Shown: piece by piece, positions 11,721 to 24,007 of the stretch
How positions within the stretch are numbered: the first letter of the stretch is position 1
Layout of the letters: each line of letters begins with the position of its first letter
NCBI GenBank assembly: GCA_001584585.1
Contig: LSYV01000002.1
Span: forward strand, 2,427,457 to 2,491,456
DNA length: 64,000 nt
Source of the DNA: Gonium pectorale
Lineage: Eukaryota; Chlorophyta; Chlorophyceae; Chlamydomonadales; Volvocaceae
Reading direction: 5' to 3'
Notes under the pieces: generated by a model
Told to the model about the DNA's origin: nothing
Database searches by the model: none
The model's input: only the letters and a program-made list of their open reading frames with translations
Made by a program: the position numbers and the translations under genes

Positions 11721-14213
11721 ATGCAGCCGCCACGGCCTGCTCCGTCCACGGGCCTCAGCCTTCCTGACTTGCTCGGCCGCGTCAGCATACATGCTCTGGA
11801 AGCGCTCGTGGACGCTCTGAAAGACGCTCCCGCAAGCATTGCTGCAGCGAGGTTGGCATGCGCCGGCCTTCGCGACGCAGTCGACGGTGGCATGGGGGAG
11901 CTTACCCTCAACGTCACGTCGACGCAGATGCACTTCTGGCGCCAGCTGCAGGAAAAGGGAATGCAGCTTCCCTCTCTGGACCGCTGGCCCCGCTGCACAT
12001 CCTTAAACATCAGTTTGTCGGGCCCGGTCGCTATCGCGTTCACCGGAGCAACGGGCCGGGCGTCTGAGGTTCTGGCGGTTCCGCTCAAGGGCTTTACAGA
12101 GGCGCACTGCCAGCGCGTTACCCGGCTGACCGTGTCGTGCGAGGAGGACGTCGACGCCGCGCTCGTCGCTTGCGTCGTCAAGCGGCTCCCGGCGCTGCGC
12201 GAGGTTCAGCTGCACAAGCTCAAATGTCTGATAGGCGCGACGGACGCCACATTCAACGCCGTTGGGGGCCTCACTTCCCTCGAGCGCCTGATGCTCCCGG
12301 GATGCCGCCTTCGCGGTTTGGCTGCCTTGGCGGCATGCAAGAGCCTCACTCGACTAGAGATTCTAGACGGGCGGGCCTATGCGACGCCGCTATACCGGCC
12401 GGAGGTCCTCGCCGGGCTCTGCCAGCTGCGGGGCCTTCGTGTCCTCGACATCTCCGCTTGCCGCCTGGAGGCCGCCCCTCACGAGGAGGGCGCGAGCGGC
12501 CACGAAGCCCTGCACCACCTCCTGGCTCATTTGCCGTCATCAGTCGAGGAGCTCCACATACGGAAAAGCATGGACCTTTCTCTGACGCCAACCGTCACGG
12601 TTTCGATTGCCAGACGCAACGGTCAGCTCGTATCTGTGGAGTTCGAGGACATGTCCGCCCAGCAGATCTCGAGCGTGGCTGCCGTGGAGGCGATTCTCCC
12701 GGTCCTTGAGGCGGCGAGTGAGCAGCTGGAGTACCTAGGCATACGCTCCCTGGAGCCCATGCCCCTGCCCAATGCGGGCGCCTTGCATGGCCTGCGGGCG
12801 CTCCGCCACCGCAGCAAGAGGGCTGATCTGGCGAAGCTCTTTGTGCACCCGTTCTTGACCATGGCGCCGCCGGAGTATCAGCATGAGATGTGTGAGGTCG
12901 TGGAGATCATGGGCAAGCCGCGGCGCTTTGGAGTCCTTACGACCATGGCCGGGGCAAAGTGCGGCGAGGCCTCCGAGTACATCATTGGCCGATTCGGTGT
13001 GCAGGCCCGCGGAGGAGGTGCTCCAATACCCCAACCAGCGTTTGTGCCAGCGACCCTAGTGCAGCAGGAGCAGCAGCAGCAAGCAGAGGAGGCTGCCTCA
13101 CTGCCTGCCCAGCCAGCTAATGAGCCAGCCGCCGGGCCGCAGGGGCTGACTCGGTCGACGGCAACATCTGCTCTGCGGTGGTCGCTGGAGCGCATGATGG
13201 CAGGTGCCTCGGGCCGCGGTGCATGTGACATTGGAGCCTACGGCGCCTCAACAGGCGCTGCATTAGGCGGCGCCGGAGCTGGCGGGGGCGCCCGCCCCAG
13301 CACCGCTGGCAGCTGCCTGCAGCTGCTGCTGCTGAGGGGACCGCGGGCGGCGTCGCTCGCCCAGTCGCTTCCGGAGCTGGAACGCTGGGTCTACCACGGA
13401 GAGGGCCACGAGCTGATTTTGGGTGGAGGCCTGTTGAGCTGGGAATCCCTGCGCGCCGTCCAGCCGCTGCCCTCCCTGGGGGCCATGCTGGTGGCGTGCA
13501 GCTGGGCCGGCGGGCGGCCTGTGGAGGCGGAAGCAGCCTGGTCGCTGCCCCATGGCGACAGCGGCGCACCCAGTGCTGGCGTGCAGTTGGTGCCGCTGCC
13601 GCGAGGCTGCGTGCTGGAGGAGTTGGCCGACCAGCCGGCACTGCTGGGCCTGGAGATATACAAGCAGATCATGTGCGGCGTCCTAGAGGTACGTAACGAT
13701 AATGGCAGGTGCCCTTGCGACTGGTGAGAACCTGGCTGGGGCTTTCTGACGGAGCGGGGTAAAACGCGTGCTGGTCGCACTGAGCGATACCTTGTCCTTC
13801 CTGGAGCACTGACGGCACACACCCCATCGCACGCATGCTTCTTTCGTTCTTATCCGTTCTCTTTGCGCCACCCTGCAACGCACCGTTCTTCGTATATTTT
13901 GACCACGTTGCTGCCCCCCGTCCCCGACCGGTGTGCTTGAAGCTGTTCTGTCCTGGCCCCGTTCGGCTTGCGGCCTGCCCCCCAGGCCCTTCAGGCGGAC
14001 TGGGACGCAGGGACGGCCGGTCCGGCGGGCGCGGGCGACGGGTTGAGCCTGGAGGCTCTCCGCTGGGTGGAGGGAGTGCGGAGGGAGCTGGTCCAGGAGC
14101 TCCCGTACGCCCTCTGGTGCGGCGTCCAGCCAACGGCGGCGGTCGTCAGCAGCGCAGCCGTGGCTGAGGTGGCCTCGCCCGGGTCAGCCGCCATACCGCA
14201 AGCTGATAACTAG
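11721..14213 (+). CDS. Leucine-rich-repeat-like protein, two exons
   Basis: Exon 1 is 11721-13688 and exon 2 is 13986-14213, joined in phase 0 (GVLE, then ALQADWDAG), giving 731 aa. An in-frame ATG at 11649 would add 24 residues. I prefer 11721 because the paralogue at 37420 begins at the equivalent place. The N-terminus (SLPDLLGRVSIHALEALV, LRDAVDGG) resembles the short helical start of many algal F-box/LRR-type proteins, but I see no clear F-box. Irregular leucine-rich repeats follow (LTSLERLMLPGCRLRGL, LRGLRVLDISACRLEA). A Gln-rich patch (VQQEQQQQAEE) and an Ala/Gly linker precede the C-terminal domain. The function is unknown; a protein-interaction role is inferred from the repeats. Confidence 0.75.
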
Positions 14214-16669
14214 CCGGTCATATTGGCTGTGCATTTGCAGGGCCCTGGGGCGGGACGGGTGGGCGGGCAGGCGGCCTGAGGACTGCGGCTAGCCCTGGGG
14301 TTGAAGGCCTCGGGAGCCTGCGGCCCCACGCTGCCGCCCTGCTGGCCGTGTAGGCGGGAGCTTGGGACCGACGGGCTGTTGCGGGCATGGTTGAGACAGG
14401 CGGTGAGGCGGTGATGTACCCGCCTATGGTTTGTTTGGGGCATGCGAGTTGTTGTTGCTGCCGTAGCTACTGGTGCATCAGCATTGCTCGAGTGTTTTGA
14501 TTCTCCAGCTTGGATGCCGGGACGGTATTGCCACAGCAGGAGTTTTCTTGTGGCATTGCGTTTCGTAGGCTGTTATTGGGGCTGGTTCAAGCGCATTGAC
14601 CATTGATGGTTGCCGGGGCTGTTGATTATTGTGTAGCCGCCTATGTAGTGTTGTGAAAAGAACGCCCAGTGCAGCCGTACAACATCTCGTCATTTTCCGC
14701 CCGCTGCCGTCGGCGCATATCCCCGTCGTCAGGCCCCATAACCCACCATGCCGCCGCCACGAGCCGCGCGGCGGCCACCACCACGGCCACCACCGCTGCC
14801 ACCACCGCTGCTACCGCGGCCGCTTTGGATTGTGGGGGGCCGTATGTGCACCGCTGGACACGCACTCACGAGCAAGCCCCGTGGGTTGCGTCGCAACACA
14901 GCCGGTCACAGAACCGTGGGTCATTACGCCACCCGACTGGGATGGTGCGGCCATGGCGTCTCGGCGGATGATTCGCGCTTTGCCAAGAACCGCGGGGGCC
15001 ATCCTGTGTTGAGCAGGGTGACACACGCATGACATTGTCTCCCCGGGGGACCTGTACGGCGCCCCTTGCTGCACGTGAGGGCGTGGTGGTGCAGATGTGG
15101 GCTGGTGGCGGCGACGCGCTTGCGGTGCAGCTCTGGCGGCTGGCACGCCGGTCCATGCGGACCGTGGAAGCAGGTGTCCTTGTGGCGTTGCTTGTGCCCT
15201 GCATCCTCGCGTCCGTGCCCCATACCTTTACGTCTTCGCGGGCCGGCGGAGCGTGTATGCTGCGCCCTGGGTCGGTACTGTCACTTCAAGACCCATTCTG
15301 GACACCTCTTCTTAGTCCTGTCTTCGGCTCAATGTTCCTTCGTCCCTCGGGATCTAGATCGTCGACGAGCTGGTGGTCAGACGGGGGAATTTTGCCAAAG
15401 AGAGCTACGGCGAGTGTGTTTGGAACATCGTGGTTACAACAAACATGTGCCGTACGTCCCCCCGCCTCGGGCATCGTACATACGGTACGCCCCCGCTTAT
15501 AGGTGGCCCCGCGGGATGCAACCGTACTGCATTGCCGGCTTATTTGCCCATGCATCTACCCGCCCCCCACCCCGGTTGCCGACGCCCGCACTAGCTCTGT
15601 CAGTAGGTCCCAACGCCAACCCCACACGCGTGACGGTATCCAACCGTCCTAGCAGACACCGCAGCTTGTCTGCCGGCAGCGCTCCCCCCGCAGCCCCAGC
15701 CAGCTACAGTTCAACGGCGAGGGCGTCAGGCGAGCCGCCCGCCGCCCGAGGACCCATCCTACCCTGGCACCCCGCTTCGCCTGCAAGGACGCGCGCTGTG
15801 AAACGCTCTCGTGCCTGGCCATGCACTCGCAGGGGATCATGTTGAGACAAAGCCAAACCCACCGGCAGGGCCGGGGCGCGAGCCCCTACCGCCGGGCACG
15901 CTGTGCGGCCCAGCGGCCAGCGCCCCGGGCAGCTGCCGCCACCGCCGCCGCCGCCCCCGGCCCCGGCCCCAGGCCGCAGCACCGTAACCCTCTGCCACAG
16001 CAGCACGGATGTACAACCAAACCCCGTCCCTTGGCGGACCTCGCCCAAACCCAATCATGCCATCGCCGCCCCCTGCTTTTCACCCCGGGCCAGTCGCCCA
16101 CCGATAAGCCAGTTCGCCTAACCAGACCCGCCGGGCCCGTCGTTGCGCGCCCGCACCCATACCCGGGCATGCGCGGCGGCAACCCCATCCGCCCGTCCAC
16201 TCTTGTGGGGAGCCCGGCTGGCTGAGAGAGTGCTGAAGCAGCTTCCCCGCAAGCCGCAACCCCCTCAGCCCACCTCACCTCCTCCCCGCGGTTGCCACTC
16301 CGCCGCTGTCATGCGCTTCAAGCGACTCGGGAACCGGCCAGTCCCCCCCAGTGGTCCTCACCGCCCCACCCATTGCAGGAAAGGCACTGAGCCGTTCGTG
16401 CCACACGTCTAATCCTCCGATCCCCACACTAGGCCAAATCCTCCGACTCCGGAACCCACTACGGTACGCCGCCGCGCCGAAACAGGTGACCCCCACTTGT
16501 GCTTCGACTATCCTTACCCACTCCCAGGAGCTCACCACCGCCACGAACGCACGAAACCGGAGGTCCGGAGCTGCCTAGGCAACCTCCCGACCGCCCCAAC
16601 TCTCGGCTCAGCACACCCGTGTCATTCGGTACCGGCATCGGTACCAATCCGTACCCTGCCGGTATCGCT
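14214..16669. other. Gap between convergent genes with weak, unresolved plus-strand coding signal
   Basis: This stretch lies between the end of the LRR-like gene and the 3' end of the minus-strand orphan gene. Some plus-strand pieces look coding, for example VDELVVRRGNFAKESYGE and GECVWNIVVTTN at about 15360-15460 after a TCTAG acceptor, and ACKDARCETLSCLAMHSQG near 15780-15840. They fall in different frames, and I could not join them into a model with a start and stop. It could be an unrecognised gene, a decayed one, or long 3' UTRs. A short CCA/CCG-rich tract lies at about 14745-14820. Confidence 0.25.
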
Positions 16670-19600
16670 CTACTCCTCCGGCCCCACGACCACCACGCTG
16701 CGCCGACGGAGGCCCAGCGCCGCCTGCGCCGCGTCCGCCGCCGCCAGACCGCCGCACAGCGCTGCCACCGCTGCCCGTGTGGCGACGTGCGCTGCCGGCG
16801 CCAGAGGCCACGGCAGCTGGGCCCACAGCGTGGCGTGCGGCCGCAGCAGCGGCAGCGGCAGGAGGCCCAGCTCTGGGCCATAGGGGGCGGGCGGCTGGCC
16901 GTCGCGGAGGCCTGGACGGAGGCGTGCCGGAGTGCGGGCAAGAGTTGCCAAGACGCGAGCGAGGGCGCAACGGGCGCGGGGAATGGACGCATTCGAGGCA
17001 GGAGCCAAAGTTTGTTTGGTAAGGGACAGGTCTGGCAACGCGTGACGCCCCGACAGCCTCCCACGTACCTGCCAGCAGCTCCGTGGCTGCACTGACGGTG
17101 CTCGCCGCCAGCACACGCAGCAGCAGCTCTACTCGAGCCACCGGCCACCAGGCAGCCCACCCCTGACGGCCGCGCTCCGCGCCGGCACCGCGGCGCGCCG
17201 CCGCCGCAACGGTGGCCGGCAAGCCGCCGCCAGCGGCTCCAGAGGCAGCGCCGCTGCGTCGCCGACTGCTGAGGCGCAGTGCCTCGGCTGCCAGGGCCCC
17301 GGCCGAATCCCGCGACAGGCAGGGGCCGCCGCTGCCGGCGCGGCGGTAGGGGTGACCCGTGGGTCGGCCGACAGGCGCCTCTGCTGCGCCCGAGGACGCG
17401 CTGGCGCCGCTCCTGACCGCACCCGAGCCCAGGCCGCCCAGGCTCGCGGAAGCAGGTGTGGACGCGGGGGATGGCGGCGGCGTCGGCAGGTTCACGGCCG
17501 CCGCCAGCGGCGCCGCCGCCGAGAGCGCACGGCCCGGCAGCACGTCCATGCTGTGCGCTCGCAGCAGCAGGAGCGAATCCAGATCAAATTCCAGATCGCC
17601 GGAAGATCCAGACGCTCCACCTGCCGGTAGCCGCTGCACCAGTTGCGGCTGCTCCGCTCCGTTACCTGGCAGCACGGGCGCTGCTGTCACGGCCGCCGCC
17701 GCCGCCGCCGTAGGTGGCGCGAGCGGCACAAGCTGCGGCACGGCCTCAAGCTCCGAAAGCGGAAGCGATACGCCGCCGCCAGGCCTCGCGGGGCCGCTGC
17801 CAGCAGTGTACGGGGCAGGGCCTGCAAGCACTGGCGCCTCGGCGGCGGCCGGCGTGATCGGCGCGGGTGTTGGCGGCTCTGCCGCCACTCCCGCGAGCGC
17901 GGGGAGGTCGCTGAGGACTCCGGCGTCGTGAACACTTCCGCCGCCAGCGGCGCCGCCGGCATCGTCAGGACCCCTGGTTAAAACTGGTATCTCGGTACCC
18001 GAGGCGTCGGACACATCTAGCGCCAGCGGTGTCAGGCCAACGCGGCCTCGCAAGTCTCCCCAGGGGACCTGGGAGCCAGCCGCAGCAGCAGCGACCCGTG
18101 GGTCGAGCGTATCGATGTCCAGCGGTGCCGTCGAGCCGCCCAGCATGTGCAGCAGCTGAGACGACGGCAGGGCCACGCCCTCAGTCCTCGCCATCGGACA
18201 CGCCGGCCCCGCCGGCTCGCCTGCCAACAGGTCCGCCGCAGCAGCATCCGCGGCGGCGGCGGCACTCGCCTCGAGCACTGCCACCGCCGCGGCTGCTTCA
18301 GAGGCCGACACCAGCGCGACCTCCGAGCCATCGGGCGCAAGGCCCGTGGCCGAGCTCACAGCCCCTTGCTCCTCCTCCTGCTCCTCCTCCTGCTGCTCCT
18401 CCTCCTGCTCCTCCATCTGCTCTCGCATTATCTGTTGCAGCATGTGCTGCTGTGGCGGAGCGGTTGCCAGCTCCTCTGCCGCCGCGACAGCTGCTGGCGG
18501 CGGTGGTGGCGGCGGTGACTCGAGCCACTGCCGCTCCCGCTCCTGCTCCTGCTGCTCAAACGCCGCTTCCAGATCAGCTGCGTCCTCCTCCGACAGCTCG
18601 GACGACACCACAATGGCCGCCTCGCCGCCCGCCGCCTCCGCCTCCGCCTCCCGCAGCAGCGTCTCCAGCTCCTCCGCCGCCGCCACCTCGGACTCCAGGC
18701 TGGAGCCCGCCTGCGCCGCCGTGTCCTCCCGGTCCGAGCCGTCGCCTCCACCGCTACCGCTGCCGCTCCATCTGCCAGTGCCCACCCCGCTAGACTCTGG
18801 CGGGGACATGTCGCCCGGCGGCGAGGGCCTCTCCGCCGCCGGGATCGCCGTCGCCGGCGGGAGAACGCCGGCCGCCGCCTCCACACTCGCCTCCAGCGCC
18901 GCGGTCTCCGCCGCCTCCTCCTCGCCTGTGGCCCCCTGCGCCGCCGCCTCCAGCGCCGCCACCTCCAGCGCCGCCTCGGCGCCGGCTACGGCCGCCCCCT
19001 CCAGCACAAAGGCCTTCTCCGCAGCCTCCACTTCGACCTGTGCGTAGACGGGCTGCATCACTGCCATCTGCCGCACCGGCACGGCCGTGGGCGCGCTGGC
19101 CCAGTCGGGCTCGTGCTGCTGCGCGGCGGGCTGCAGGGCCGCCAGCAGCAGCTCCTGCGCCGCCGTCTCGGTCTCGCCGCCGTATCCGCCGGTGGCTGCG
19201 ACGGGGGGGCCGCCGGCGCCTGGAGCAAAACCCGCCGCGCCGCCTTCGCGTTCGACGTCGCCCGAGCCGTCACCGTCGCCGGGTTGCACGTATCCGACGG
19301 CAAGCAGCTGCGCATACGGGGGCTGGTCAAGCCGCGGCTGCTGTTGCTGCTGCTGTTGTGCCTGGCCGGCGTCGTCCTTGCCCTCACTGCCCTCAGGAAC
19401 CGGCGCCAGAAAGGACACGGGCCGCGGCACGGGGTGGTAGGACCGCTTGCGGGCGGCGTGGCGGCGCTGCGAGCGCACCGCCATGCCGTTGCCGCCGCCG
19501 CTGCTGCCGGGCTCCGCACCCTGCGACAGGTCCGACGCGCCTCCCTGCCCCTCGGCTCCCTCCTCGTTGCTGCTGCTGTAGCTGGAGCCCGAGTCGTGGT

Positions 19601-20406
19601 ACCCCTCCTCCTCGGCCGCCCCCTCGGACTGGCGGCCCGGAGAGCGCGGCGAGGAGCCCTGCCCTCCGCTGCCGTCTGCTTGCCCTCCGACCCCTCCTCG
19701 GGCCACTCCACGGGCCTCACAGCCAGCCTCAACGCCGGCCTCACCACTGACCGTGCCGCTGGGACCCGCTGTGGCGGCTGCAGCGTCGGCGTCGGCCGCG
19801 TTGGCGACGTCGGCAGCGTCGGCGGCTTCGGCGGCGTCGGCGGCGTCGGCGGCGTCGGCGGCGTCGGCGGCGTATTCGGCCAGCTTGTTTGCGGCCGCCT
19901 GGGCCGCCGCCTCGGGCCGCCCCGACAGCACGGCGTGCATCACCTCCAGACCCGCCGGCACCGCCGCAGCCGACAGGCCGCTGCTGCCGTTGCCGCAGCC
20001 GCTGCCGGAGGCGGCCGCAGCGTCTTGCGGGCCGGCCGTGGCATTCGGGAAGTCGACGGAGCGCCGGCGGCTGGCCGTTGGGGAGGACAGCGTCGCCGGT
20101 GCCATGTCGGGGTCCAGGCTGATGGGTGGCGGCGGGTGCAGGTCCAGCAGGCCGGTGACCTCCTCGCTGGGCTTGATCACCAGCTGCACGCCGCTGTCGG
20201 TCGCCCGATCCTCGCCGGTTGCGCCTGCGTCGGGGCAGCATCATCGCGTATAAATGAATGAACATGGAGCGAGGGTGGAGGCGGAGGAGGTATCGGGCGC
20301 GGGGCGCGCATTGGGCGACGCGGATGGGCGCCGGATCGGCAAAACCTGACCGACAGCTAGCGGCGCGAAAGGAGCCAGTGGAGGCGATACGATACCAAGT
20401 GAAGAT

Positions 20407-20449
<43 letters not shown>

Positions 20450-22911
20450 TGTTCGATGCATCCACAGTTCCACACGCTGGCGTGGCTCTCCTAGATAGAG
20501 TGAGGCCACGGCACGCAGCAATACCTCAGGCCGGACCGAGCCGGAGCCTTGGGTGTATCGCGGGGGCTTCCGGCATCAGCCCGTCCTCCTCGCCCAACCG
20601 CAGCGGGCTGCTTCCAAAGCAGGCAGCTTGCGAACCGCACCCACCTTTGCCGCTGCCGGTGGCCTGACCTCCGCTGCTCTCACCCCGGGCGCGCATCACC
20701 CAGGGCGACCGCTCATCGTGGATAACCCCCAGACCGCCGCCCTCGTGCCCCGGCTGCCCCGGCTGCCCCGGCTGCCCCGGCTGCTGGCTGGATGCGGATC
20801 CCCCGCTCTTGCAGACGCCGCCGGCGCTGCCGAGAGGGCTGCCGTTTGAGCTCACGCAGCCGCCGCCGCTGCCCGTGTGCTCCACGGAGACGCCACTGCC
20901 GCTGCCACCGCTGCCACCGCTGCCACCGCTGCCACCGCTGCCACCGCTGCCACCAGCCGCCACCTGCCTGTGCTGCTGATGCTGCTGATGCATGCTTGTG
21001 TGGTACAGCGACCGGCTTGCTCCGTCGCCGCCGGCCGCCGTCGACCACACGCCCCCCTCACCGCCGCCAGCGCCAGCGGCTGCGGCCTCGGTGCCCCCGC
21101 CGGCCCACAAATCCAGGCCCGGAGCCGCCGATGTCGCGGCCTGAATCTCCGGCTGGATCTCGCTCGGATCCAGGCCGCCGGCGCGCGCGGCCCGGCCTCG
21201 CTTCTCATCGCTCTGACCTCCGCCATCCTCCGCTATGGCCAGCTCCGACGGGGCCACAGGGCGAGCCGTCAGGACTGCCGCCGTGGCGCGCTGCTCCTCG
21301 CGTCCGACCCCGGTGCCCGATTGGCCAGGCGCAGGCGCAGGCGGCGGCGCACGCTCCACCGCTTCCGGACCAACGTGACGCATCTTGGACGGGCCGGGAC
21401 CGGCGCCCGCGCCGGCGCCCATACCCGCGCCGCCGGTAGTGGGTGGCCTGGCCTGGACGGGTGGGTAAGGTACCGACACAGCCACCGACGGCGCCGACGG
21501 CACCGACCCCGACGGCGCCGCGGCCGCCGCCGCCGCCGCGGCAGCCAGCGCCGCCCCCTTGGCGGCGGCCGCCTTGTCAGCCGCCACGTCCCCAGCGCGC
21601 AGCTGCCTCTCCGGGCGCAGCTCCATGGACCCCACGATGGGCTCGCCCTCTCGCACGACCTCCAGCTCCGAAGACTGCTCGTCCACACCGTGGTCGTTCC
21701 CGTCCTCGCCGGCGCTGTCACCTCGCTCGCCATCACCGTTTGCGGCAGAGAGAGGTGCCGGCCCGGACGGCGGCGGCGGTGGCGCCGCCGCGATGCCGGC
21801 AGCTCGGGGCACGGCCGCGTCGCCGGCGCTGAAGCCGTACGGCGGGCCGGCAGCGCCGCGCGGTTCCGCCTCCCGCGCTGCCGCCGACGGCGGTGGGTGC
21901 ACAGTTCCACCGCCGGCTGCGCTGGCACCACCGGAAGTGCCACCCTCATCAAGCACGACAGCTTCTGTGTTATCGTACGACAGCGGCGCGGGCGCGCACA
22001 GGCGCCACTGCAACTCGGGTTGGCGGCCCGATGGCTGTGGCGGCGGCGCCATGGCGGCGCCTGCCGTGTCACGCCCCGAGGCACTTTCCTTGCTCCACAA
22101 AACGCCGGACTGCGCTTCCGGTGATTGGTTTTTCGCCATCGACAGCGCGATGGCGACTGCCGCCATGGCCTCGTTTGCCACCGCCACCGCCGGGCTGATC
22201 GGCGCCGCGTGCCCGGGCGGCAGCGCCGCAGGGTGACTCGCAAACTCCAGGCCTTTCAACATGGCAACCGGAGGCAGTGCCGGAATTGGTGGAGGTCGCC
22301 CGCCGCCTACGGCGGCGGCGGCAACGGCGGCCGGCGACCATTCCGCATGACCGACCCATGGGTCGGTGCCGCCGCCGCCGGCGGCAGCCGCCGACGGGCC
22401 TTGGGCCGTGTCCTCCAAATCTTCGTCTGCAGTGAAGTCCGGGTACTCGGTCTCCAGTGGCGGAAGGGACGCGGCGGTGGCGTCGGAGCGCGCGGAGCCG
22501 GTGCGGGAGGGCCGACGGCTTGCGCCGGCGCTGCTGGCCGGGCCGCCGTGGGCGGTGCTGGCGGTGCTGGCGGTGCTGGCGGGCGTGACCGGCACTCCCG
22601 ACTGGGACTCGTCGATGGGCGGGATGTGGCCTGCGTGCAGGGCGGGGGGAGTGGCGGTTGCGGGACGCCGTCAACCGGCTGTAACGCGGCAAGCAAGTTT
22701 ATGCAGCGGCTCCGTAGCAAGCGGCCGGCTGGTACGAAGGTGCGGACACCGGCACGCTGCACCTTCCATTTCGCTGCATGCGTGCCGCCAGCACACCAGG
22801 CAGATCAGCACAGGTACGCGCTAACCTACGTAAGTGAATACGAGGATACAGCCGTACGGATGAGGATCGTATCGAGAGCTCACCCGAGGCCAAGGCCTGC
22901 AGGCGACGCAT
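16670..22911 (-). CDS. Very large low-complexity orphan protein, four exons, 1830 aa
   Basis: Predicted exons on the minus strand: 22911-22884, 22630-20684, 20224-17069 and 17031-16670. All three introns are phase 1 with good donors (GTGAGC, GTGAGA, GTACGT), and the total is 5493 nt. The start gives MRRLQALASG followed by HIPPIDESQSGVP. The protein is mostly Ala, Gly, Pro and Ser with blocks of Ala-Ala-Asp repeats (about 19786-19872), Ser-Gly-Gly repeats (20892-20952), a Gln-Pro-Gly run, polyGln and a Glu/Gln-rich tract (EQMEEQEEEQQEEEQEEEQG). Less biased islands are YPDFTADEDLEDTAQG, LEFDLDSLLLLRAHSMDVL and an Ala/Leu/Arg-rich C-terminus (ARCALARVLATLARTPARL). I recognise no domain, transit peptide or clear membrane segment. 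Such proteins in volvocine algae are often disordered nuclear or regulatory proteins, but that is only inference. Confidence 0.7.
20413..20448. repeat. (CAG)12 trinucleotide microsatellite in an intron
   Basis: Twelve uninterrupted CAG units on the plus strand, CTG on the minus strand. In the gene model above they lie in intron 2 (20683-20225). They open spurious polyLeu and polyCys frames on the minus strand. Confidence 0.9.
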
Positions 22912-23246
22912 GCTGCTGCTTCCCGGGCCGCCGCCGGAAGGCACAGCCGCCACATGTGCCTGCGAGGCGGGCCAAGCAGCGCACGTGCGGAGGAGCGGTG
23001 CGTAGAAGGAGCGGTTTAGCTTAACCCCGTCCTAAGATCCTCAGCACGTGTTCACACATGCGGGCACAGTGTGATGCCGGTGTCCCAATCGGTTACCAGC
23101 CAGCTGTGCAGATTGCGACCCACGGGTCAGTCCAGCGGCAGCCAGCAGCTTCACACGCGCACACACACGCGCCGCAGGCTGAGTAGACAACGCCCTTCAT
23201 GAGGCAGACCTTCATGGGATAAGTGAGTATCCGAAGCCAGTGTCCA

Positions 23247-23729
23247 TCACACCTGCAGCACGTAGCCGGGCGCCGCGCCCCCGTTGCTCCGGCCGGCAGC
23301 TGCAGGCTTGTGGACAGGCCAGTGGAGCACAATGGACGCAGGCCGCGAATCGCGCGCGTCCAGATACTGTGCCAGGTCCAACGAGGCGTCCTTTACGATG
23401 CCCGGGACTGCCAGCCATTCGCCTTCGGGTGAACACACATCTGCCGCCCCGATGCCGGTGGTGGAATTGGCGGGGGGTGCGCTTGCGGTTGCCGCCGTAC
23501 CGCATGTGTACTGCAGCTGAAAGTTGACGGTTGCCTGAGGGGTGGCAGTGCACACAGATTTCAAACACGCTTCAAACGAGGACGACTGGTATACCCGGTG
23601 TTGTGCTGAAATGCAACATGAACCAACTAGTAGGCCAGGCCATAGCGAGGAGATACAGACGAGTTTGGCTACGTTGATAGCGGGGCGGTGGGCTATGGCG
23701 ACGCAGACGCGCGGCAAGAGTGCGTGCAC
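23247..23729 (-). CDS. Uncharacterised exon of a minus-strand gene (start not resolved)
   Basis: This open frame ends in GGAAPGYVLQV at a TGA (23247-23249). It reads as an ordinary, unbiased protein: a hydrophobic stretch (KLVCISSLWPGLLVGSC), then cysteine-containing FEACLKSVCTATPQATVN and FQLQYTCG, then SPEGEWLAVPGIVKDASLDL. There is no in-frame ATG, so the frame must start from an upstream exon. The last codons CAG/GTGTGA could also be a donor, in which case the gene continues towards 23.1 kb. The cysteines suggest a secreted protein, but I do not recognise the family. Confidence 0.35.
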   Translation of the reverse strand: MHALLPRVCVAIAHRPAINVAKLVCISSLWPGLLVGSCCISAQHRVYQSSSFEACLKSVCTATPQATVNFQLQYTCGTAATASAPPANSTTGIGAADVCSPEGEWLAVPGIVKDASLDLAQYLDARDSRPASIVLHWPVHKPAAAGRSNGGAAPGYVLQV

Positions 23730-24007
23730 GGGAGATGTGCGCGAATTGACCGGTAGGCGGGGAGGCTAGACCGCAACGGACAATGCATGATAATGCAGCG
23801 TTACAACGTCCCCGACACTAGGGGACCCGGTCTAACATTGTGTCTCCTCCATGAGACCAGCCACCTAGAAACCCCAATGCAACACTTTCCCATTTTCCCG
23901 GGGAACCCAGACACATGGGTGTGGTGGGACCGGCACCTTACAATCTCAAACAACCCGCCCCTGGTGCACCTAGAGGAATACCCAAACCCTGCGCAGCCGC
24001 GTACAGA

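Noticed and set aside
14745..14820. CCA/CCG/CAC-rich tract as a His-rich protein or CRISPR-like array
   Set aside because: Short, imperfect simple sequence without spaced repeats; the nuclear eukaryotic setting also excludes CRISPR.
19741..20475. Minus-strand frame starting with polyLeu (and another with polyCys)
   Set aside because: Produced by the intronic CAG tract and an off-frame read of the orphan gene's third exon.
20877..22124. Plus-strand frame of 415 codons opposite the orphan gene
   Set aside because: Arg/His/Ala-rich mirror of a GC-rich coding strand with no splice or domain support; the minus-strand model explains the region.
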